A stretch of 41,068 bases of DNA from Spirochaetales bacterium Spiro_12. GTDB lineage: Bacteria; Spirochaetota; Spirochaetia; Treponematales; Rectinemataceae. The stretch lies in the NCBI GenBank assembly GCA_001603165.1, contig LVBN01000051.1:1-41068 (forward strand), in the 5' to 3' direction. Shown piece after piece: positions 33,288-41,068 of the stretch (its first letter is position 1; each line of letters begins with the position of its first letter). The notes below the pieces were generated by a model. It saw nothing but the letters and a program-made list of their open reading frames with translations, searched no databases and was not told the DNA's origin. Position numbers and translations under genes: made by a program.

Positions 33288-34289
33288 CTACAGGTCGCCT
33301 ATCGTCGCCACCATGACGGCTTTGATCGTATGCAATCTATTTTCAGCCTGGTCGAATACCACCGAGTGCCGGGACCGGAACACCTCGTCCGACACCTCCA
33401 TTTCTTTTATGCCGTGCTGGGCCGCGATCTCGGCGCCGACCGCGGTCTCGGTATCGTGAAAGGCGGGAAGGCAATGCAGGAAGATCGCGTCGGGATTGCC
33501 TGTCTTCTTCACGAACTCCATGCTGACCCTATACTTTTCCAGTTGGACGATGCGCTGGGCGAACTTGGCTTCCTCGCCCATGGATACCCAGACGTCGGTA
33601 TAGAGCACATCGGCACCCTTGAGCGCCTCATCTTTCTTTTCGATATCGAAAAACTCGATGGTCCCGCCGGAACCGGCCGCTACCTTCAGCATCTCTTCGG
33701 TGAGGGCTTCGTTGGGCCAGAGTTCCCGGGGCGCCAGGGCCACGAAATGAAGGCCCATTTTCGCGCTTCCTATCATCAGGGCGTTGCCCATGTTATTCCT
33801 CGCGTCGCCGCAATAGACCAATTTTATCTTATTGAGCGGCTTGCGCACATGTTCTTCTATGGTGAGAAGATCGGCAAGAATCTGGGTCGGATGGTCCTCG
33901 TCGGTAAGACCGTTCCAGACGGGAATACCGGAATGCTTGGCGAGGTCTTGAACCAGCTTCTGGGAAAAGCCCCGGTACTGAATGCCGTCGTACATCCGGC
34001 CCAGCACCTTCGCCGTATCCTCCACCGATTCCTTTTTCCCCATCTGGGAGTTGGTGAGGAAGGTAACGTTCCCCCCCTCGTCCCAGCAGGCGGTTTCGAA
34101 AGCGCAGCGGGTCCGGGTCGATGCCTTATCGAAAATGAGGACTATATTCTTGCGGAACAATGTATTTCCCTTTATGCCCGCCCGCTTTTTAGCCTTGAGA
34201 TCCCGGGACAGGTCGAGCAGATAGCGAATTTCGCCGGCGGTAAAATCCTTGAGGGTAAGAAAGCTTCTACCTTTTAAATTGACGGGCAT
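33288..34289 (-). CDS. argF: Ornithine carbamoyltransferase
   Basis: OTC makes citrulline from ornithine and carbamoyl phosphate, or works in reverse in arginine breakdown. The 333-residue protein has the carbamoyl-phosphate motif [17 protein letters not shown], the ornithine loop region DVWVSMGEE and [10 protein letters not shown]. Sequence alone cannot separate anabolic ArgF from catabolic ArcB; no other arg or arc gene is nearby. ATG 34289 has GGAGG five bases upstream; an upstream in-frame start is less likely. Confidence 0.95.
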   Translation of the reverse strand: MPVNLKGRSFLTLKDFTAGEIRYLLDLSRDLKAKKRAGIKGNTLFRKNIVLIFDKASTRTRCAFETACWDEGGNVTFLTNSQMGKKESVEDTAKVLGRMYDGIQYRGFSQKLVQDLAKHSGIPVWNGLTDEDHPTQILADLLTIEEHVRKPLNKIKLVYCGDARNNMGNALMIGSAKMGLHFVALAPRELWPNEALTEEMLKVAAGSGGTIEFFDIEKKDEALKGADVLYTDVWVSMGEEAKFAQRIVQLEKYRVSMEFVKKTGNPDAIFLHCLPAFHDTETAVGAEIAAQHGIKEMEVSDEVFRSRHSVVFDQAENRLHTIKAVMVATIGDL

Positions 34290-34366
34290 ATGATCCTCCA
34301 CGAAAAATGACCCAAAGCCGCGGCGCTCCTGGGCTTTCCGGATGGAGATGGGGCCGCGGCATTCAA

Positions 34367-34395
34367 CGTATATACCAAGAGACTCCGGGGGTCAA
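34367..34395 (-). promoter_or_regulatory. argF promoter
   Basis: On the minus strand TTGACC (34395-34390) and TATACG (34372-34367) are 17 bases apart. The start is near 34360, about 70 bases before the argF ATG. It is back to back with the aminotransferase promoter; no ARG box was recognised between them. Confidence 0.7.
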
Positions 34396-34434
34396 GTATA
34401 GTTAAAAAATGCGGCATATGAAAATACCCGACCT

Positions 34435-34463
34435 TTGACTCGATAAGGACCCCAAGTTATACT
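34435..34463 (+). promoter_or_regulatory. Promoter of the alanine-aminotransferase-like gene
   Basis: TTGACT (34435-34440), a 17-base spacer and TATACT (34458-34463) give the best sigma-70 match in the window. The start is near 34470, leaving a leader of about 44 bases with AAGGAG five bases before the ATG at 34514. Confidence 0.8.
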
Positions 34464-34513
34464 GAAGTCCACCGGTGGCCGGTCCGTAGACCGACTGCCG
34501 ACAAGGAGCGACT

Positions 34514-35884
34514 ATGAGTCTCTCGCTGTCAGACTTAAGCCAGGAGGTCCTTGCCACCCAGTACGCTGTTCGAGGCCCGATAGTAACCAGGGCCAGGGAA
34601 TTGGAGCGCAGCGGCAAGGCGATTATTTATTGCAACATAGGAAATCCCCAGGCGCTGGGCCAGAAGCCCTTGAGCTATGTCAGGCAAACGCTGGCGCTCA
34701 TGCAGTATCCCGAACTCGCGCTGAGAAACCCGCAGGCCTTTCCTCCCGACGTTTTAGAAAGGGCTGCCGAACTGCTTAAATCCTCGGGCGGCGGTCTCGG
34801 CGCCTATTCCGAGTCCAAGGGACTGCGAATCGTCAGGGAAGCGGTGGCCCGTTTTATCGCAAAACGCGATTCCGATGGTTCCTTAACCCTTGGGGCCGAC
34901 CCAGAGTCCATCTATCTCACCGATGGAGCCTCCAAGGGGGTACAGTCGGTCTTAAGGCTTCTCATCGCCTCCGATAGGGACGGCATCATGATTCCCATCC
35001 CTCAATATCCTCTGTATTCGGCCAGCATAACCCTCTATGGGGGAAGGCAAGTTGGCTATTATCTGGACGAGAGTTCCGGCTGGAGCCTTTCGAGGCAGGA
35101 ACTCGAACGCGCCCACGCCCGCGCCGTGGCGGAGGGCGTCACAGTAAAGGCGATCTGCGTAATCAACCCCGGCAATCCCACCGGCGCTGTGCTGGACAGG
35201 GACAATATCGCCATGGTCATCGCCTTTGCCAAGGAGCACGGACTTTCGATATTGGCCGACGAGGTTTACCAGCAGAACATTTACAGGCCGGAAGACAAAT
35301 TCGTTTCATTCGCCAGGGTTCTCGCTGAGTTGGGCGACACCGATGTGTGTCTTTTCAGCTTCCATTCCTGTTCCAAGGGTTTCCATGGCGAATGCGGCCA
35401 ACGCGGGGGGTATCTAGAAGCGCGCAACGTTTCTTCGGAAGTCATGGCTCAGATCACCAAGCTCCAGTCCATAGCCCTTTGCGCCAACTTGAGCGGGCAG
35501 GTTCTCGTGTACCTGATGGTGCGGCCGCCCGAACCCGGGGAAGCTTCGTTCGATTTGTACGAAAAGGAAAAAAGGGAAATACTGGGAGAACTGGCGGCCA
35601 GGGCCCGGCTCTTGGCCGAGGGGCTGAATCGGATTCCGGGATATTCCTGCGCCCCGATAACGGGGGCTATGTACGCGTATCCGCGAATTAAACTACCTTT
35701 CGGGCGCAGCGATTCCGAATACTGTCTCGCCCTTCTTGAGGAAACGGGCATTTGTCTGGTTCCCGGCGAGGGCTTCGGACAGGTAGAGGGGAGCGCCCAT
35801 TTCCGGACCACGATCCTGCCCCCCAGAGAGCAGTTGCATCAGGTGCTGGAAAAACTCGAAAACTTTCACCGCCGGTGGAGATAG
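34514..35884 (+). CDS. Class I aminotransferase, alanine-aminotransferase-like
   Basis: This 456-residue PLP enzyme is remarkably like eukaryotic alanine aminotransferase (GPT). Shared signatures include IGNPQALGQKPLSYVRQ, the GAYSESKG loop (96-103), IPIPQYPLYSA (160-170), CVINPGNPTG (215-224), LADEVYQQNIY (247-257), the PLP lysine K288 in FHSCSKGFHGECGQRGGY, and LLEETGICLVPGEGFGQ. N221, D249 and Y252 are the expected PLP contacts, and the C-terminal Arg in HFRTTILPP should bind the substrate carboxylate. It probably swaps amino groups between alanine and 2-oxoglutarate, linking pyruvate and amino acid metabolism. ATG 34514 has AAGGAG five bases upstream. The parvulin gene follows closely. 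It differs from the AlaA/AlaT family of many bacteria. Confidence 0.92.
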   Translation: MSLSLSDLSQEVLATQYAVRGPIVTRARELERSGKAIIYCNIGNPQALGQKPLSYVRQTLALMQYPELALRNPQAFPPDVLERAAELLKSSGGGLGAYSESKGLRIVREAVARFIAKRDSDGSLTLGADPESIYLTDGASKGVQSVLRLLIASDRDGIMIPIPQYPLYSASITLYGGRQVGYYLDESSGWSLSRQELERAHARAVAEGVTVKAICVINPGNPTGAVLDRDNIAMVIAFAKEHGLSILADEVYQQNIYRPEDKFVSFARVLAELGDTDVCLFSFHSCSKGFHGECGQRGGYLEARNVSSEVMAQITKLQSIALCANLSGQVLVYLMVRPPEPGEASFDLYEKEKREILGELAARARLLAEGLNRIPGYSCAPITGAMYAYPRIKLPFGRSDSEYCLALLEETGICLVPGEGFGQVEGSAHFRTTILPPREQLHQVLEKLENFHRRWR

Positions 35885-35894
35885 GAGCGAAATA

Positions 35895-36170
35895 ATGGAG
35901 TGGAGAGCGAGCCATATATTGGTTAAAGACAGGGCCCTGGCCCAGGAACTGGCAAAGCGGTGCAAGCAGGGAGGCAGTTTCGAAAGCCTCGCCCGGGAGC
36001 ACTCGACCTGTCCCTCAAAATCATCGGGCGGCGACCTGGGCTGGTTCGGTCCGGGCAAGATGGTGCCCGCCTTCGAGTCGGCCTGCAAAGGCCTGGGCGT
36101 GGGTTCCATTTCCGATGTGGTGCAAACCCAGTTCGGTTACCACATCATAAAGCTTACGGGACGACGTTAG
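35895..36170 (+). CDS. Small parvulin-type peptidyl-prolyl isomerase
   Basis: This 91-residue protein is a single parvulin domain, about the size of E. coli PpiC. It begins RASHILVKD, has GGSFESLAREHSTCPSKSSGGDLGWFGPGKMVPAFE and ends GYHIIKLTGRR, the standard family ending. There is no signal peptide, so it should work in the cytoplasm, helping proline-containing proteins fold. AGGAG lies eight bases before ATG 35895; it starts ten bases after the aminotransferase stop and is probably co-transcribed with it. Confidence 0.94.
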   Translation: MEWRASHILVKDRALAQELAKRCKQGGSFESLAREHSTCPSKSSGGDLGWFGPGKMVPAFESACKGLGVGSISDVVQTQFGYHIIKLTGRR

Positions 36171-36234
36171 CCGATTTCAGATTACAAGGTCTGATCGAAC
36201 AGCCGCGTCATATCCGTCGTGACGTCGCCGGATT

Positions 36235-36972
36235 TTAACGCGAAGACGCTTTTCCGAGTTGCGCGATCGCGGCTTTCAGGTCTTTGGGCAGCGGGGCCGC
36301 GAGGTCAAGTTCTCTCCCATCCTTCGGGTGCCCGAGCTTCAGCGCTTGGGCGTGGAGCCCTGTGCGGGCCAGCAGGGGACGCTCTTCAAAACTGTCGCCC
36401 TTCCACCCCCGCTTGATCTTGGACAGAAAAAGGGGCTTGCCGTCCCCATAGAGGGGATCAGCGATGATGGGATAGCCCGAGGCCGCGCAATGCACCCTTA
36501 CCTGGTGAGTTCTCCCCGTTTCCGGCCTCACCCTGACCAGGCTGTATTCCTCGTAGCGTTCCACTGTCTCGAATCTGCTCAAACATTCCTTGCCCCTGCG
36601 CTTGTCCACGATGCTGCGATGGAGCTTGTCGGCGTCGGCCAGAAGAGGAAGCTCGCAGACCCATTGATCCGCCTCCGTCCGTCCCCGAACGAGGGCGAGA
36701 TAGGTTTTTTCAATAGCCCTGGAATGAAAGAGGGCGTTAAGGGCTTTGTGGGTAGCCTGATCCCTGGCGAAGAGAAGGACGCCGCTGGTATCCTTGTCGA
36801 TTCGATGCACGACAAGGAGCTTCCCGTAGGTTTTCTCCAGCAGGTTCAGGATGACCGGCGCATCGGCATCGTAGCGGTCGGGTATGGAAAGCATACCCGC
36901 CGGCTTGTCCACCGCCAGGAGAAATTCGTCGTAAAACAGAATGTCCGGTTTCTTGTTCACGAGTCTGAGCAT
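36235..36972 (-). CDS. RluA-family pseudouridine synthase
   Basis: This 245-residue enzyme isomerises uridine to pseudouridine in RNA. The catalytic Asp is in HRIDKDTSGVLLFA, and ETGRTHQVRVHCAASGYPIIADPLYG is the second signature. There is no S4 domain, so it is the short RluA/RluC-like core. The target site in rRNA or tRNA cannot be read from sequence. I choose ATG 36972, where the conserved part begins; an in-frame TTG at 37026 would extend it, and neither has a clear ribosome-binding site. It lies downstream of marR on the same strand, with a short hairpin (37067-37081) between them. Confidence 0.9.
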   Translation of the reverse strand: MLRLVNKKPDILFYDEFLLAVDKPAGMLSIPDRYDADAPVILNLLEKTYGKLLVVHRIDKDTSGVLLFARDQATHKALNALFHSRAIEKTYLALVRGRTEADQWVCELPLLADADKLHRSIVDKRRGKECLSRFETVERYEEYSLVRVRPETGRTHQVRVHCAASGYPIIADPLYGDGKPLFLSKIKRGWKGDSFEERPLLARTGLHAQALKLGHPKDGRELDLAAPLPKDLKAAIAQLGKASSR

Positions 36973-37085
36973 AGCACGAAGGCGGACCTTTGTGAACGAA
37001 GCGGGGCGCCCGCCATTCTGTACCAACGCGGCTGCGTACCGGAATCCCGCGCCCCGTCGAACCCTGGGGCCTTGAAGGCCCGGGC

Positions 37086-37514
37086 TTACACAAAGACGTC
37101 CCTTGCCCTCCTTGAGACCCTGTCCATCATTCGCTTGAGCTCGCTCCGCTCCTCCGAGCCCAGCACATCCAGGGCGTCGCCCAGCGACTCGGGCGAAAAG
37201 AGCCTCAGGGCCTCGATCTTGTCCAGGAGTTCCTCGCCCAAGCCGCTGAGACTGAGCCGGGAGGCTCTTCTATCGGTCATGCTGTCCGTCCTGGTCAGCC
37301 AGCCCGCCTCCACGCACTTTCTGGCCACCAGGCTCAAGGTGGGCTTGTCCATACCCAGTTCCCCGGCGGCGGCGCTCAAGATCAGGGCGCCCTTTCTGCG
37401 GGCTTGCCGAACCAATTGGTATTGTTGGAAAGTAATTCCAAAAGGCTCGAGGGCTGCGGAAGCCTTGCGGCGCCATAAACCGTAGGCCAGACCCATCATC
37501 AAATACTCTTCCAT
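37086..37514 (-). CDS. MarR-family transcriptional regulator
   Basis: This 142-residue protein has the winged-helix MarR core: ITFQQYQLVRQARRKGALILSAAAGELGMDKPTLSLVARKCVEAGWLTRTDSMTDRRASRLSLS, with the recognition helix around DKPTLSLV and the wing DRRASRLSLS. MarR proteins repress genes and respond to small ligands or oxidation. The start codon abuts a near-palindrome (37516-37533) that looks like its own operator, so autoregulation is likely. It is divergent from groEL. The inducer is unknown; no obvious redox Cys pair is visible. Confidence 0.93.
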   Translation of the reverse strand: MEEYLMMGLAYGLWRRKASAALEPFGITFQQYQLVRQARRKGALILSAAAGELGMDKPTLSLVARKCVEAGWLTRTDSMTDRRASRLSLSGLGEELLDKIEALRLFSPESLGDALDVLGSEERSELKRMMDRVSRRARDVFV

Positions 37515-37515
37515 T

Positions 37516-37533
37516 TAGTTAGTATACGAACTA
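37516..37533. promoter_or_regulatory. Probable MarR operator overlapping the marR promoter
   Basis: TAGTTAGTATACGAACTA is an 18-base near-perfect palindrome centred on GTATAC, of the shape bound by many MarR proteins. It begins two bases upstream of the marR start codon. On the minus strand TATACT, the usual -10 sequence here, lies inside it, so a bound repressor would block marR transcription. Confidence 0.7.
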
Positions 37534-37567
37534 TATAACAAAAATTCCAGTTTTTTCCCAAAAGTCC

Positions 37568-37616
37568 TTGTCATTTTTTGATAATATGGGTATCTTCCAT
37601 GTGACCCAAGGGGTCA
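37568..37616 (+). promoter_or_regulatory. groEL promoter and leader palindrome
   Basis: TTGTCA (37568-37573) and TATCTT (37591-37596) are 17 bases apart. A short palindrome TGACCCAAGGGGTCA (37602-37616) overlaps the expected transcription start. The CIRCE element (TTAGCACTC-N9-GAGTGCTAA) used by HrcA at many groE operons is absent, so the palindrome is a candidate for other control. Confidence 0.55.
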
Positions 37617-37629
37617 TCAATCCAAATAA

Positions 37630-39291
<1,662 letters not shown>

Positions 39292-39319
39292 TACTAACAG
39301 TTCCGCTCCGAATGATACC

Positions 39320-39350
39320 AAGACCCTGCCTGCGGGCAGGGTCTTTTATT
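39320..39350 (+). terminator. Rho-independent terminator of groEL
   Basis: AAGACCCTGCC (39320-39330) pairs with GGCAGGGTCTT (39335-39345) around TGCG and is followed by TTATTT. It ends groEL transcription 28 bases after the stop codon. Confidence 0.88.
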
Positions 39351-39415
39351 TAAGCTTAAGCCCATTCCGCCCACGTTTCGGCGTTCCCGCGAATCCGGTT
39401 TTCCGGGTTCACCGG

Positions 39416-39450
39416 GCCGCGCGCCGGCGCGGCAAGGGATGGACTACTAA
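39416..39450 (+). other. GC-rich hairpin and 12-base echo of the groEL 3' end
   Basis: GCCGCGC (39416-39422) pairs with GCGCGGC (39427-39433). It is followed by ATGGACTACTAA (39439-39450), an exact copy of the last twelve bases of groEL (Met-Asp-Tyr-stop, 39280-39291). The match does not extend beyond twelve bases. It could be a scrap of an ancient partial duplication or chance. The rest of the 225-base gap shows no gene. Confidence 0.4.
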
Positions 39451-39515
39451 ATCAGTCCAACTCCCAAAGCAGCGGCCAGAGGGCGTCCTTTCGGGCGTCT
39501 TTTCCCGTCTCCGAC

Positions 39516-41027
39516 TTATTTTCTTCCAGAAACCGAAATTCCCAGCCGCTTCATTTTGCTCTGCAGGGTGCTCGGTTTGAGTCCAAGGCTGACGGCGGCC
39601 CCTCCGGGGCCGTAAATCTTGCCTCCCGAGCGCTCCAAGGCATCGAGGATATGCCGACGTTGGGCTTCGTCGAGGGTTGCCGAGACAAAAACCTGCGGTT
39701 CGCCGTGATGGGGTGCCGGCTTGCTTTCCCCGGCTTCACGCTTGCCCGAGCTCCCTGCGCCCAATTCCTGGGCCCCGATCGCTCCACCCCGGGATAGGAT
39801 GGCTGCGCGTTCGATGGCGTTGCGAAGTTCCCGCACATTGCCCGGCCAGGACCTGGATTCGATAAGGTCCAGGGCATCGGCCTGGAAGCGCAGGCCTGAC
39901 CAGCCAGGCCTGGATCTGAGGCGAGAGAGGAAAAGCTCGGCTATGAGCACAGCATCTCCTCCGCGTTCCCGCAAGGGTGGCAGGCGCACTGGGAAGACTG
40001 CTATCCGGTAATAAAGATCCTCCCTGAAGTCCCCCCGTTCCACCTCCAAGGAAAGGTCCTTGTGAGTGGCCGCGATGATACGCACGTCCACCGCTACGGA
40101 ACGTTCGCCTCCCACGCGCTCGAACCTGCCTTCCTGGATCGCCCGCAGGAGTTTCGGCTGGATCTCGGACGGCAGATCGCCGATTTCATCCAGAAAAAGA
40201 GTTCCCCCGTCGGCCAGTTCGAACCTCCCCTTCCGCAGGGCCTGGGCGCCGGTAAAGGAGCCCTTTTCGTGGCCGAAGAGCTCGCTCTCGGCCAGCGCAG
40301 GGGGAAGGGCGGAGCAGTTGACCGCCACGAAAGGCTGGTTCGCCCTGGCTGAGAGTCTGTGCAGAAGCCGGGCGGCCTCTTCCTTGCCCGTGCCCGTCTC
40401 TCCCTGGAGAAGGACGGGGCTATCGGTGGCCGCCACGAGCTTGAGGGAATCCAGGACTTCGAGCCAGGCGGGAGAATTGCCGGCCAGATTCTTGAATACC
40501 TCCGCATCTGCGCCGAGAAGACGGTTTCGTTCCTCGGCCAGACGGCCGGCTTCCTCCTTCAAGACCCCCGCTTCCTCGGCCTGGGCAAGGGCTACGGCGA
40601 TAAGCCTGGAAATCGCCCCGATAAAGCGGACGATCTCGGAAGAAAAAACCCCGCAGCTCCTGTGATCGAGGGTCAGAAGGCCAATAGGCTTGCCCTCCAG
40701 CATGAGGGGGGACGCAAGGCAGGAATGTCCTTGGGGCAGGTCCAGCACTTCCGCATAGGTGTCTATATGATCCTCTTCCGCTCCGAAAAGATGGGGAGAA
40801 CCCACCTGGAGCAAATCGACCAAGTCCGGCCTTTGGGAAAGCGCGATCGAATAGGAAGAAAGCCTGGAGCCCGCCAGGGGGCCGCGGGTCTTCTTGACCG
40901 AAAGTTTGTCCCAGCCTTCAAGCATGAGCACCACCGCCAGTTCGTAATCGACCAGCTCCCCGATGCTTTCCAGGACGATTTCCAGGGTTTTTTCCGGACT
41001 CAGGCTTGTCCTGCTCCCTCCATTCAT
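39516..41027 (-). CDS. Sigma-54-dependent activator, FhlA/NorR-like (GAF-AAA-Fis)
   Basis: This 503-residue regulator activates RNA polymerase carrying sigma-54. An N-terminal GAF-like sensor (about 5-150; [13 protein letters not shown]) is followed by a short helical linker and the AAA+ domain: Walker A GETGTGKE, the sigma-54 contact loop GSFTGA (GAFTGA in most relatives), Walker [13 protein letters not shown] and arginine finger [21 protein letters not shown]. The C-terminal Fis-type helix-turn-helix ([26 protein letters not shown]) is very like that of FhlA and NorR. FhlA senses formate and NorR nitric oxide, but the GAF ligand here is unknown. ATG 41027 has AAGGAG six bases upstream. A palindrome lies just upstream. 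Confidence 0.93.
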   Translation of the reverse strand: MNGGSRTSLSPEKTLEIVLESIGELVDYELAVVLMLEGWDKLSVKKTRGPLAGSRLSSYSIALSQRPDLVDLLQVGSPHLFGAEEDHIDTYAEVLDLPQGHSCLASPLMLEGKPIGLLTLDHRSCGVFSSEIVRFIGAISRLIAVALAQAEEAGVLKEEAGRLAEERNRLLGADAEVFKNLAGNSPAWLEVLDSLKLVAATDSPVLLQGETGTGKEEAARLLHRLSARANQPFVAVNCSALPPALAESELFGHEKGSFTGAQALRKGRFELADGGTLFLDEIGDLPSEIQPKLLRAIQEGRFERVGGERSVAVDVRIIAATHKDLSLEVERGDFREDLYYRIAVFPVRLPPLRERGGDAVLIAELFLSRLRSRPGWSGLRFQADALDLIESRSWPGNVRELRNAIERAAILSRGGAIGAQELGAGSSGKREAGESKPAPHHGEPQVFVSATLDEAQRRHILDALERSGGKIYGPGGAAVSLGLKPSTLQSKMKRLGISVSGRK

Positions 41028-41043
41028 GCCGTCTCCTTGTCAT

Positions 41044-41068
41044 GAAAAGTCGGTGATACCGACTTTTC
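41044..41068. promoter_or_regulatory. 25-base palindrome at the window edge, operator or terminator
   Basis: GAAAAGTCGGT (41044-41054) and ACCGACTTTTC (41058-41068) are exact reverse complements around GAT. The flanking A and T runs also fit a bidirectional intrinsic terminator for a gene beyond the window. It lies 17 bases upstream of the regulator's ATG, so an operator for the regulator is equally possible. Confidence 0.6.

Overview
This window looks like ordinary chromosomal DNA from an anaerobic spirochaete with a G+C-rich genome. Four things point that way: a class I (archaeal-type) lysyl-tRNA synthetase, a groEL with no groES beside it, a multimeric [FeFe]-hydrogenase operon, and several -10 elements of the form TATACT. 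I see no insertion sequence, prophage, CRISPR array, rRNA or tRNA gene. The genus cannot be fixed from the sequence alone.

Layout. 1-3.4 kb: class I lysS, a 440-base gap with a long perfect hairpin and a possible 25-codon ORF, then rsgA. 3.4-5.7 kb (minus strand): ndk and an M3 oligoendopeptidase, overlapping. 5.8-7.8 kb (plus): a DUF6765-like protein and a predicted lipoprotein joined by ATGA. 7.8-11 kb (minus): a NadD-like protein, adk and an exported alpha/beta-hydrolase-like protein that has lost its catalytic Ser and His. 11.1-16.7 kb (plus): the operon hydC-hydB-hydA, in which HydB is fused to a glutamate-synthase-small-subunit-like (GltD/NfnB-type) flavoprotein. 16.7-17.5 kb: a long hairpin and a HAD hydrolase. 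17.5-21.7 kb (minus): dnaE and a metallo-beta-lactamase-fold hydrolase. 21.8-24.3 kb (plus): an M20 carboxypeptidase-like peptidase, then a secreted DOMON protein overlapped by a b561-like membrane protein. 24.3-28.9 kb (minus): a complete branched-chain amino acid ABC transporter, livKHMGF. 29-34.3 kb: glmS (minus), birA (plus), argF-hflX (minus). 34.5-36.2 kb (plus): an alanine-aminotransferase-like enzyme resembling the eukaryotic type, and a small parvulin. 36.2-37.5 kb (minus): marR regulator and an RluA-type pseudouridine synthase. 37.6-39.3 kb (plus): groEL with a terminator. 39.5-41.0 kb (minus): an FhlA/NorR-like sigma-54 activator.

How the genes fit together. The most distinctive system is the hydrogenase. 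HydC carries a [2Fe-2S] cluster, HydB has an NADH/FMN module, HydA has an iron-sulfur relay and the H-cluster domain, and the extra GltD-like half of HydB could give a second flavin and a second pyridine-nucleotide site. It could therefore link H2, ferredoxin, NAD(H) and perhaps NADP(H). The liv transporter, M20 and M3 peptidases and the ALT-like aminotransferase suit growth on peptides and amino acids, with hydrogen metabolism handling redox balance. That last link is inference.

Recognisable promoters are TTGACT-17-TATACT (aminotransferase), TTGACC-17-TATACG (argF), TTGTTG-17-TATACT (livK), TTGATA-17-TATAGT (birA), TTGACA-16-CATACT (hyd) and TTGTCA-17-TATCTT (groEL). lysS and dnaE have TATACT only 6-7 bases before their start codons, which suggests leaderless transcripts.
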